This document shows positions 17,163-24,568 of a stretch of 64,000 bases of DNA, piece after piece; position 1 is the first letter of the stretch; each line of letters begins with the position of its first letter. The notes under the pieces were generated by a model. It saw only the letters and a list, made by a program, of their open reading frames with translations, did not search any database and had not been told where the DNA came from. The stretch covers positions 124,001 to 188,000 of the forward strand of contig JBAOHJ010000004.1 of assembly GCA_037045055.1 (NCBI GenBank), written 5' to 3'. The stretch comes from Phosphoribacter sp037045055. GTDB taxonomy: Bacteria > Actinomycetota > Actinomycetes > Actinomycetales > Dermatophilaceae. The position numbers and the translations under genes are program-made.

Positions 17163-17925
17163 GTCCTGTCTCTCGGAGCCGGGGCCGAGTCATGGCCAGC
17201 GAGACCGACAGCGTCGCGCGGACGAGGAAGACCGCGGCCTTGATCGGGCTGTGGGACGGCTCACCCCCTTGGCGCCGGCGCATGTGCACGGGCGTCTGCC
17301 GCACGAGCAGTCCGGCCCGGACCGCCAGCACGAGAGCCTCGACGGTGTCGCCGAGATACTCCACCGGGTACTCCCGGGCGAACAGAGCGACGGCCCGCGG
17401 TCCCAGCAGCTTGTAGCCGGACGTGATGTCGGTGAGCCGGGTCCGGGCGATGCGGCTGATCGCCGCAGCCAGGGACACCATCGCCCAGCGACGCGGACCA
17501 CGAACCCGGTAGTTGCCGTCCCCGTGGAATCGCGATCCCACCACGACGTCCGCACCGGTCTGCCGCATCGCGTCACAGAGGGCGGCCAGCTCGGCCGGAT
17601 CGTGCTGACCGTCCGCGTCGAGCTGGGCGACGTAGGAGAAGCCGTGGCGTTGCGCATAGACGAATCCCGCGCGCATCGCGCCGCCGACACCGAGGTTGAA
17701 CGGCAGCTCGATCACCGGGACCGCGTGACGCCGAGCCACCGCCGCGGTCCCGTCGCGGGATCCGTCCGACACGACGACCACCGGCGTGTCCGGTGCGACC
17801 CGGGACAGCTCCTGCAGGACCGACGGGAGGGCAGCTTCCTCGTTCCAGGCGGGAATGACGACGAGCAGGTCGGCGACCGTGGGCGTCGAGAGCGTGCCGC
17901 CGGCACCCGACTCTGGGGTGCTCAC
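17146..17925 (-). CDS. Dolichol-phosphate mannosyltransferase-like GT2
   Basis: The 259-residue protein has the GT2/DPM1-like core: LLVVIPAWNEE, VVSDGSRDGT, the LGVGGAMRAGF loop, YVAQLDADGQHDP with the metal-binding DAD, and GSRFHGDG. Such enzymes make polyprenyl-phosphate sugars that GT-C enzymes use outside the membrane. The DUF2142 protein nearby could be such a user, which is inference. The start GTG at 17925 gives a normal length; upstream in-frame codons would run into the DUF6350 gene. It is coupled to DUF2304 downstream. Confidence 0.85.
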   Translation of the reverse strand: MSTPESGAGGTLSTPTVADLLVVIPAWNEEAALPSVLQELSRVAPDTPVVVVSDGSRDGTAAVARRHAVPVIELPFNLGVGGAMRAGFVYAQRHGFSYVAQLDADGQHDPAELAALCDAMRQTGADVVVGSRFHGDGNYRVRGPRRWAMVSLAAAISRIARTRLTDITSGYKLLGPRAVALFAREYPVEYLGDTVEALVLAVRAGLLVRQTPVHMRRRQGGEPSHSPIKAAVFLVRATLSVSLAMTRPRLRETGHGHGA

Positions 17926-17956
17926 CCGTGGCCCCGTGCGGCGAGCCGTGGGCGGG

Positions 17957-19183
17957 TCACGGCCCCAGCCTGGCCCGGGCGAGGACACCCAGCAGGTAGA
18001 GCCCGGCTCCGAGGGCCAGCTCCCCCAGCACCGCGGCGGCCAGACCCAGGACGGGGACGCCGACCTCGGCGAGGCGGTCCACGCCGACCGAGCCGCTGCC
18101 CAGGGCCGCGGCGAGGGTGACGGTCACCGTGGCGGTCACCACCGCGGTCGCCGCCGTGCGGGCCTTCTCGCGCCAGGCCGCGAGCCGGGTCCACTCGCCG
18201 GCGGCCCGCCAGCCGAGCACGCCGCCGACGAGCACCGGCAGCAGCAGCACCGACGACACCCATCGCGGGTAGACGCCCTCGGTCGGCAGGGCCCCCAGGA
18301 CCGGCACCATGGGCAAGAGCCCGGGAGCCGCCCCGTTGACCGTGACCGTGGAGCCGGCGGCGACCTGTAGACCGGGGCCGGCCACCCAGGACAGTGACCA
18401 CACCGCGAGGTTGGGCAGGTAGAGCAGCTGACCCACGGTGAGCACGACCGCACCGACCCAGCCCGGCGCGAGCGAGGAGTAGAGCCCGAGCACCACGTCG
18501 CCACGCATCAGGAGCGCGACGACGAGGACCAGGGCCCCGATGCCGACCAGGGCGGTGGCCGCCTCCAGGCCCGGGCGCAGTCCGCGGCGCAACCACAGCG
18601 GCACCCGCTCCTGCCACCCGACGGGCACGAGCAGCCCGTCGGCGTGGTGCAGGTCGCGCGCGCCCTCGACGACCACGGCGAGGGCGGGCACCGAAAACGC
18701 GGTGAGCAGCCCGAGCAGGCTCGGTCGGACCGGTCCGGCGAGGGTCAGCAGCGATGCGACGACGACGGGCACGGCATACCCGATCGCCAGCTGCGGCAGG
18801 ACGGTCCGCGCGCGCGTCGTGGGCCAGTCGTGCTGCGCGGCGTCGGCATGCGCCCGCGCCAGCGCCCCGCGCAGCCGCCGCCCAGTCCACCACAACGACG
18901 CGCCCCACACCCCCAGCGGCACCAGGGAGACCGACACGGACCCGGCCGAGAGGCTCGCCCCACCGCCCAGCAGCCACGCCGCGCTGGCCACCCCGACCGT
19001 CTGCCAGCCCCCGCCCGCACCCTCGGGACTGGCCACCCAGGCGACCAGGGCGAGTGCGACGCACGCCGCCCACGGGATGCCGGCGGCCAGCGCGCCGTCG
19101 GCGGCGCACCGCCAACGGCGCCATGGCGCGGGGCCACCTCGGGGCGGGGCCGGCAGACTCCGGACTCGGTCGAGCACGCTCAT
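17957..19183 (-). CDS. DUF6350 (PerM-like) membrane protein
   Basis: The 408-residue protein has about ten hydrophobic segments and corresponds to the actinobacterial DUF6350 family (some members annotated cell division protein PerM), found next to sucD and purN. M. tuberculosis Rv0955 holds the same position. The ATG at 19183 is preferred; an ATG at 19195 adds four residues. The role is not established by the sequence. Here the next gene downstream is the glycan GT2 rather than purN. Confidence 0.7.
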   Translation of the reverse strand: MSVLDRVRSLPAPPRGGPAPWRRWRCAADGALAAGIPWAACVALALVAWVASPEGAGGGWQTVGVASAAWLLGGGASLSAGSVSVSLVPLGVWGASLWWTGRRLRGALARAHADAAQHDWPTTRARTVLPQLAIGYAVPVVVASLLTLAGPVRPSLLGLLTAFSVPALAVVVEGARDLHHADGLLVPVGWQERVPLWLRRGLRPGLEAATALVGIGALVLVVALLMRGDVVLGLYSSLAPGWVGAVVLTVGQLLYLPNLAVWSLSWVAGPGLQVAAGSTVTVNGAAPGLLPMVPVLGALPTEGVYPRWVSSVLLLPVLVGGVLGWRAAGEWTRLAAWREKARTAATAVVTATVTVTLAAALGSGSVGVDRLAEVGVPVLGLAAAVLGELALGAGLYLLGVLARARLGP

Positions 19184-19272
19184 GGTGGGGTCCATCGTCC
19201 CCGAGGCGGCGACCGGAATGCCGCAGGGCGCGCCGATCCGCACCGACGCGCCCTGCCGAGTATCGCTCTCGC

Positions 19273-20166
19273 TCAGCCGGTGAGACCCTGCATGATCTCC
19301 CGCATCAGCCGGGCGGTCTCGCTCGGGGTCTTGCCGACCTTGACGCCGGCGGCCTCCAGGGCCTCCTTCTTCGCCTGCGCGGTGCCCGCCGAGCCGGTGA
19401 CGATGGCACCGGCGTGCCCCATGGTCTTGCCCTCGGGAGCGGTGAACCCGGCGACGTACCCGACGACCGGCTTGGTCACGTGTTCCTTGATGTATGCCGC
19501 GGCGCGCTCCTCCGCGTCGCCGCCGATCTCCCCGATCATCACGATGGCGTCGGTGTCGGGGTCGTCCTGGAAGGCCTGCAGGCAGTCGATGTGCGTCGTG
19601 CCGATCACCGGGTCGCCGCCGATGCCCACGCCGGTGGAGAAGCCGAAGTCCCGCAGCTCGTACATCATCTGGTAGGTGAGGGTGCCGGACTTGCTCACCA
19701 GCCCGATCCGGCCCGGCCCGCTGATGTCGGCCGGGATGATCCCGGCGTTGGACTGGCCGGGGGTGATGAGGCCGGGGCAGTTCGGGCCGATGAGTCGGGT
19801 GGTGCCGGCCTGCTGGGCGTAGGTGAAGAACTCGGCGGTGTCCTTGACGGCCACCCCCTCGGTGATGACGACGCACAGCGGGATCTTCGCGTCGACGGCC
19901 TCGACGACGGCGGCCTTGGTGAAGGGGGCCGGGACGAAGACCACCGAGACGTCGGCGCCAGTGTCGGCGATGGCGTCGGCGACCGTGCCGAAGACCGGCA
20001 CCTGCACGCCCCCCGGGAAGTCGACGGACGTGCCCGCCTTGCGCGGGTTGACGCCGCCGACGATGTTCGTGCCCGAGGCGAGCATCCGGGTGGTGTGCTT
20101 CATGCCCTCCGAGCCGGTCATGCCCTGGACGATGACCTTGGAGTCCTTGGTGAGGAAGATGGCCAT
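19273..20166 (-). CDS. sucD: Succinyl-CoA synthetase alpha subunit
   Basis: The 297-residue subunit pairs with SucC to convert succinyl-CoA and ADP or GDP to succinate and NTP in the TCA cycle. The CoA-binding start (KVIVQGMTGSEGMKHT), GPNCPGLITP, and the phospho-His loop in KTMGHAGAIVTG are intact. The start ATG at 20166 lies 11 bp after the sucC stop in an obvious operon. One octamer copy (19492) encodes Ala-Tyr as GCA-TAC. Confidence 0.97.
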   Translation of the reverse strand: MAIFLTKDSKVIVQGMTGSEGMKHTTRMLASGTNIVGGVNPRKAGTSVDFPGGVQVPVFGTVADAIADTGADVSVVFVPAPFTKAAVVEAVDAKIPLCVVITEGVAVKDTAEFFTYAQQAGTTRLIGPNCPGLITPGQSNAGIIPADISGPGRIGLVSKSGTLTYQMMYELRDFGFSTGVGIGGDPVIGTTHIDCLQAFQDDPDTDAIVMIGEIGGDAEERAAAYIKEHVTKPVVGYVAGFTAPEGKTMGHAGAIVTGSAGTAQAKKEALEAAGVKVGKTPSETARLMREIMQGLTG

Positions 20167-20177
20167 GATCGTTGTCC

Positions 20178-21380
20178 TTACTCCGCGGCCGCGGCGAGCT
20201 CGGCGACCCGGCGGGCCGCACCGTCCATGGTGTCGAGGTCCTCGAGCATCGGCAGCTTGGCCTCGTCGAGGATGCGTCGGCCCTCGACGGCGTTGTTGCC
20301 GTCGAGCCGCACGACCAGGGGTTTGGGGTGGGCGCCGTCGGCCTCGAGGATCTCGTAGGCCTTGACGATCCCGTTGGCGACCGCGTCGCAGGCGGTGATG
20401 CCGCCGAAAACGTTGACGAAGACCGCCTTGACCTGGGCGTCCTCGAGGATGACCTCCAACCCGTTGGCCATCACCGTCGCGTCGGCCCCCCCGCCGATGT
20501 CCAGGAAGTTCGCCGGCCGCGGGTGGGTGCCGTCCTTGGCGACGAACTGCTCGCCGGCGTACGCCACGACGTCGAGCGTCGACATGACCAGGCCGGCGCC
20601 GTTGCCGATGATCCCGATGTTGCCGTCGAGCTTGACGTAGTTGAGACCCTTCTCGGTGGCGAGGATCTCCAGCGGGTCGGTGGCCGAGTGGTCGACGTAC
20701 TCGTCGTGCTCGGGGTGGCGGAACTGCGAGTTGCCGTCGATGCTCACCTTGCCGTCCAGGGCGACGATGGCCCCGTCCTCGGTCTTGACCAACGGGTTGA
20801 CCTCGACGAGGGTCGCGTCTTCCTTGGTGTAGACGTCCCACAACGAGGTGAACACCTCGACCAGAGCCGGTTTGTCGGCCTCGTCGAAGCCGGCCGCGTC
20901 GGCGATCTCCCGGGCCTTGGCCGCGTCGACGCCGACGATCGGGTCCACCGCGACCCGAGCCAGCGCCTCGGGCCGCTCGACCGCCAGCTGCTCGATCTCC
21001 ATGCCCCCCTCCTTGCTGCACATGGCCAGGTAGCTGCGGTTGGCCCGGTCCAGCAGGATGCTGAAGTAGTACTCCTGGGCGATCTTGGCGCCGGCGGCTA
21101 TCATCACCTTGTGGACGGTGTGGCCTTTGATGTCCATACCGAGGATCTGCTCGGCCGCCTTCGCGGCCTCGTCGGGGGACGTGGCCACCTTGACCCCGCC
21201 GGCCTTGCCCCGGCCGCCGGTCTTGACCTGCGCCTTGACGACGACGACCCCGCCGCTGCCCGTGCCGACCTGCTCGGCCGCGGCCCGAGCCTGCTCGACG
21301 GTCTGCGCCACCACCCCGGCCAGCACCGGGACTCCGTGGGCCTCGAAGATGTCACGCGCTTGGTACTCGAAAAGATCCAC
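20178..21380 (-). CDS. sucC: Succinyl-CoA synthetase beta subunit
   Basis: The 400-residue ADP-forming-type subunit starts MDLFEYQARDIFEAHGVPV and has an ATP-grasp fold with VVKAQVKTGGRGKAGGVK, the metal and nucleotide block TLVEVNPLVKTEDG, and the C-terminal VFVNVFGGITACDAVANGI. Length is close to normal. It is first in the sucC-sucD operon; the region up to the DUF3048 stop is 152 bp and holds one octamer copy (21453). Confidence 0.97.
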   Translation of the reverse strand: MDLFEYQARDIFEAHGVPVLAGVVAQTVEQARAAAEQVGTGSGGVVVVKAQVKTGGRGKAGGVKVATSPDEAAKAAEQILGMDIKGHTVHKVMIAAGAKIAQEYYFSILLDRANRSYLAMCSKEGGMEIEQLAVERPEALARVAVDPIVGVDAAKAREIADAAGFDEADKPALVEVFTSLWDVYTKEDATLVEVNPLVKTEDGAIVALDGKVSIDGNSQFRHPEHDEYVDHSATDPLEILATEKGLNYVKLDGNIGIIGNGAGLVMSTLDVVAYAGEQFVAKDGTHPRPANFLDIGGGADATVMANGLEVILEDAQVKAVFVNVFGGITACDAVANGIVKAYEILEADGAHPKPLVVRLDGNNAVEGRRILDEAKLPMLEDLDTMDGAARRVAELAAAAE

Positions 21381-21532
21381 GGGTCGTCCGTCCTCGTCAT
21401 CGAAGGGAGTGCGCCGGTGAGCCTGCCGACTCTGCGTCGGACTCTAGTGCACCGGCATACCGCCGGGTCGTGCGGGGCAGGCGCCCGCATGACCAAACTC
21501 ACGCCCACCGCGCGGACCCCGGACGGACCCCC

Positions 21533-22582
21533 TCAGCCCACCGTGACGGCCTGGCCTTCGGGCACGAGCAGCACCCAGATCGGGGTGGCGGACAACAGGA
21601 TCGGGGTCCCGGCCGCGGTAGCGAAGGTCGTCGGCGCGGCGGCGTCGGGGCGAGACCAGGTGCCGTCCCAGGCCAGCCCGTCGCGCAGCACCGTGACCGG
21701 CCCGCGTCCGACCACCGAGAGCACCGGGGTGGCCGCGCCGTTGACGTCGAAGTTGTCGGTGAAGTGCATCTTCACCGTCTGCACGATCACCGTCGCGGCG
21801 CCCACCTGGCCGTCGGCGGCGTCCAGATCCGCCCGACCGTCCGTCGCCAGCAGGTACTGCCGGCGGTCGGCGTCCCAGGTGAGGGCCACCCGAGCCGCCT
21901 GGTATGCCGTGCCGACGGTGGTTGCGGGGCGGCCGCCCGGGACGGCGGGACCGAAGCGGAAGCCGACGTCCCCGGGCGGCACGCTGCCGCCGGCGCGGGC
22001 CAGCAACGTGGCCGTGTTGCCGATGAGGTTGTACGGCCCCACCCGGCGTCCGTCTCGCCGGAACCCTCGGCCCGACTGGTCGTTGGACATGTTGACCTGG
22101 GGTCCGGCGGCGATCGCGCTCATCGTGTAGTCGGTGGCGCCGGAGAACGCGAACGCCACCTTGCCGTAGTTGCCGAGCAGGTCGGCGTCGGACTCGCGGG
22201 CGCTGCGCACCGGCCCGACCTCGGCGGGCATGGTCGAGGAGAACACCGCGAGCAGCCGAGTCAGGCCGCCCTCGACCGGCTCGACGTAGACGACGTCGGC
22301 GGTGGCGATGCCGATGCGCGGGCGGGCCGGGGCGGTGTTGTCGATCTTCACGGCAAGCACCGGACCGCCGGTGAGCCCCGGGTAGGTCGGGGTCGACGGG
22401 GTGGGGGTCGGGCTTGTCGACGGGCTGGGCAGGCCGGAGGACGAGGGGCTGGTCGCGCTGGGCTCCGGCGTCCCGGAGCACCCCACGACGAGCCCCAGCA
22501 GCGCCGCCGCGGTGGCGCCGCCCGCGAGCCGGACGCCCCGCCGACGTCGGCGGGGTGGGCGGGGCGCGGCACGGGTGGACAT
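21533..22582 (-). CDS. DUF3048 lipoprotein (YerB-like)
   Basis: The 349-residue product has a twin-Arg-rich N-terminus, a hydrophobic stretch and a lipobox LVVGC, then a Ser/Pro/Thr linker, then DUF3048. The family block VLAVKIDNTAPARPRIGIATADVVYVEPVEGGLTR is clear (read as VLAVKIDN, then ARPRIGI, then VEGGLTRLLAVF), followed by GPVRSARESDADLLG. It is exported and membrane-anchored; function is unknown. The ATG at 22582 is preferred over an in-frame GTG at 22594. No good Shine-Dalgarno is visible. An octamer at 21902 encodes Ala-Tyr as GCA-TAC. Confidence 0.8.
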   Translation of the reverse strand: MSTRAAPRPPRRRRRGVRLAGGATAAALLGLVVGCSGTPEPSATSPSSSGLPSPSTSPTPTPSTPTYPGLTGGPVLAVKIDNTAPARPRIGIATADVVYVEPVEGGLTRLLAVFSSTMPAEVGPVRSARESDADLLGNYGKVAFAFSGATDYTMSAIAAGPQVNMSNDQSGRGFRRDGRRVGPYNLIGNTATLLARAGGSVPPGDVGFRFGPAVPGGRPATTVGTAYQAARVALTWDADRRQYLLATDGRADLDAADGQVGAATVIVQTVKMHFTDNFDVNGAATPVLSVVGRGPVTVLRDGLAWDGTWSRPDAAAPTTFATAAGTPILLSATPIWVLLVPEGQAVTVG

Positions 22583-22733
22583 CCGGACGGTCACGTCGGT
22601 GAGCCTAGGACCCTCCGACCGGCCGGAGCGGGCCCCGGCGGCAGCCCGGAGTGTCGCCCACTCGGGCACTCGGTGCGGGTGCGGGGACCGGCCCGTGCCG
22701 GGGCGGTGTCGCAGGGGTGGCTCGCAGGAGGTG

Positions 22734-22767
22734 TGGTTGTGGGGCCACGACGGTGGCCCCACAACCA
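22734..22767. terminator. Perfect 15-bp hairpin in intergenic region
   Basis: Arms TGGTTGTGGGGCCAC and GTGGCCCCACAACCA enclose a 4-nt loop GACG. The stem is long and perfect but lacks a T-run on either strand. It lies about 280 bp past the stop of the B12-binding gene, far for a simple terminator, so a structured RNA or REP-like element is an alternative. Confidence 0.55.
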
Positions 22768-22786
22768 GACGTCGAAAACGAGGCGG

Positions 22787-22808
22787 CGCGCAGGACACGT
22801 CCTGCGCG
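22787..22808. repeat. 22-bp palindrome
   Basis: CGCGCAGGAC and GTCCTGCGCG face each other around a 2-bp centre, 20 bp after the hairpin at 22734-22767. The short centre favours a protein-binding palindrome or cruciform over an RNA hairpin. Confidence 0.6.
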
Positions 22809-23048
22809 AGCGTCGGGAACCGACACGAGAACCAACCGGGATGCGGGAGTTCCGATGGTTCGTCCCTGACTCGCTTGCGACTCGACGGGCCGGCGCCTGG
22901 GGGGAGAGGTGTCGACGACGTCTGACGTCCATCATGCCGCCGAGGGCTGCGCCGTACCGAGCGTATTGACGCTGTCCTTACCAAGTTTTTACGCTGGGCG
23001 ACCCGGGCCCGCAGCGCCCTCGACCGGTGTCGCCGAACGGACATCCGG

Positions 23049-23450
23049 TCAGTGCGGATGGACGTTCTGGCGCACCCAGTCGACGATGTCGTGCGTCGGA
23101 GCGCCCGGCGTGAACACCTTGGCGACGCCGACCTTCTCCAGCTCCGGGATGTCGGCGTCCGGGATGATCCCGCCGCCGAAGACGACGATGTCGGCGGCAT
23201 CCCGCGCGTTGAGCAGCTCGATGACCCGGGTGAAGAGGGTCATGTGGGCGCCGGAGAGGATGGACAGCCCGACCACGTCGGCGTCCTCCTGGATCGCGGC
23301 CTCGACGATCTGCTCGGGCGTCTGATGCAGCCCGGTGTAGACGACCTCCATGCCCGCGTCGCGCAGGGCTCGGGCCACGACCTTGGCGCCACGGTCGTGC
23401 CCGTCCAGACCCGGCTTGGCCACGACCACCCGGATGGGGGACTCACTCAT
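23049..23450 (-). CDS. Stand-alone cobalamin (B12)-binding protein
   Basis: The 133-residue product is a complete B12-binding Rossmann domain like the C-terminal part of methylmalonyl-CoA mutase. The motif GLDGHDRGAKVVARALRDAG carries the His that replaces the lower axial ligand of cobalamin. VGLSILSGAH and VVFGGGIIPDADIPEL follow as in the family. No mutase catalytic subunit is in the window, so it may be a subunit of a two-part mutase encoded elsewhere or a B12 carrier. The ATG at 23450 gives MSESPIRVVVAKPGLDGHD. Confidence 0.88.
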   Translation of the reverse strand: MSESPIRVVVAKPGLDGHDRGAKVVARALRDAGMEVVYTGLHQTPEQIVEAAIQEDADVVGLSILSGAHMTLFTRVIELLNARDAADIVVFGGGIIPDADIPELEKVGVAKVFTPGAPTHDIVDWVRQNVHPH

Positions 23451-23645
23451 GGGCCGACTGTACCGAACGGGGTGCGCCCGGCACGCGCCGCGTGACCTAC
23501 CTCGGCTCCGGGTCCCCCGCGGCGTGGTCAGCGCCCGGGTGTGACCTTCGGCACAGCCCGCGGGCCGGCGGCACGCACGATCGGCGCGGGGAGGCGGCAT
23601 ACCGCATGGCGAATCGCAGCGATATCTCACGACGCGGGTTTGTCG

Positions 23646-23669
23646 GATAACGAAACGATCACGTAGCCT
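23646..23669 (+). promoter_or_regulatory. MtrA-type direct repeat and -10 upstream of the M23 peptidase
   Basis: Two direct 7-mers, GATAACG and GATCACG, are separated by 4 bp (11-bp period) at 23646-23663, directly followed by a TAGCCT -10-like box. Direct repeats one helical turn apart are typical of OmpR-type regulators, and actinobacterial MtrA controls cell-wall hydrolase genes through similar GTNAC-like repeats. The assignment is inference. Confidence 0.4.
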
Positions 23670-23708
23670 GCCTGGCGATCCCCACCAGCCCCCGTTCGGA
23701 GTCCCACC

Positions 23709-24566
23709 GTGCCTCAGTCCGCATATCGCGGCCGCCACCGCACCCGCGGGTCCTTGCCCCCGGGCATCGCCTTGGTCGGGTCCGGTCTGCTGCTGCCGGC
23801 CACGGTGACCCTGGCCGCCGTGGTGCTCAACGGGAGCGCCGAAGCCCCGCTCGCGCTGGCCTCGGCCCCGCGCGAGCACGACGGGCTCGCCTCGAGCGCG
23901 TCGGCCGACCCGTCGTCCCCGGTCCAGGACCCCGACCCCTCGGGTGCGCTCGCAGCCCGCGAGCAGCCCACCGGCGGCGACGAGGACCGATCCTCTCGCG
24001 GGGCCGGGCGTCTGGTCGCGGCGGCGGTGTCCGCGGAGACCGCCCGCCGCGCCGCCGTCGAGGCCAGCCTGGCCCAGGGAGCGGTCATCGACATGGCCCT
24101 TACCGGCGCGGGCGGCGCCAGCGAAGGTGCGGCCGGTCAGGCCGATCCGAGCGCCGCCGGGGTGCCCGGCAGCCGCGCCTGGGTGAAGCCGATCGACGGC
24201 GGCTACGTGCTCACCTCGGGCTACGGCTACCGCTGGGGCTCGCTGCACCCCGCCCAGGACTTCGCGGTGGCCGTGGGCACGCCGGTCAAGGCCCTCTCCA
24301 GCGGCAAGGTGATCTTCGCCGGGTGGCAGGGCGGCTACGGCTACAAGGTGGAGATCCAGTACTGGGACGGCACCATCTCGTGGTACTGCCACAACAGCGT
24401 GCTCAAGGTCAAGCAGGGCCAGGTCGTCGCCTCCGGTCAGGTGGTGTCGCTGTCGGGCAACACCGGTCACTCCACCGGCCCGCACGTCCACCTGGAGATC
24501 CACCCGACCAAGGACAAGACCACCGCGCCGCTGCCCTGGCTGCGGGCCCGCGGCATCTCCGTCTGA
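23709..24566 (+). CDS. M23-family cell-wall metallopeptidase
   Basis: The 285-residue protein has an N-terminal hydrophobic signal or anchor (about residues 18-42), an Ala-rich and charged linker, and a C-terminal LytM/M23 domain from about residue 165. Zinc ligands of the family are visible: His and Asp in LHPAQDFA and the HVHLEIH motif near the end, with YCHN between them. It likely cuts peptidoglycan cross-bridges outside the membrane. The GTG at 23709 follows GGAG. M. tuberculosis has an M23 gene (Rv0950c) between uvrD1 and sucC, the same position. It converges with pcrA, 2 bp apart. Confidence 0.9.
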   Translation: MPQSAYRGRHRTRGSLPPGIALVGSGLLLPATVTLAAVVLNGSAEAPLALASAPREHDGLASSASADPSSPVQDPDPSGALAAREQPTGGDEDRSSRGAGRLVAAAVSAETARRAAVEASLAQGAVIDMALTGAGGASEGAAGQADPSAAGVPGSRAWVKPIDGGYVLTSGYGYRWGSLHPAQDFAVAVGTPVKALSSGKVIFAGWQGGYGYKVEIQYWDGTISWYCHNSVLKVKQGQVVASGQVVSLSGNTGHSTGPHVHLEIHPTKDKTTAPLPWLRARGISV

Positions 24567-24568
24567 GC

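Larger units (their letters stand above)
22583..23048. other. 466-bp intergenic region with several hairpins, no convincing gene
   Basis: No open frame here has a plausible product. It holds a perfect 15-bp hairpin (22734-22767), a 22-bp palindrome (22787-22808), a small GTCGG/CCGAC stem (22812-22824) and a GAACCA/TGGTTC pair (22829-22861). An AT-rich patch around 22965-22993 contains TTGACG, possibly promoter-like. It could be a structured RNA, a terminator plus promoter of flanking genes, or an extragenic repeat element. Confidence 0.6.

Noticed and set aside
23451..23708. A c-di-AMP (ydaO-type) riboswitch upstream of the M23 peptidase
   Set aside because: These riboswitches precede some actinobacterial wall hydrolases, but I could not find the conserved core; only a direct repeat and -10 box are seen.
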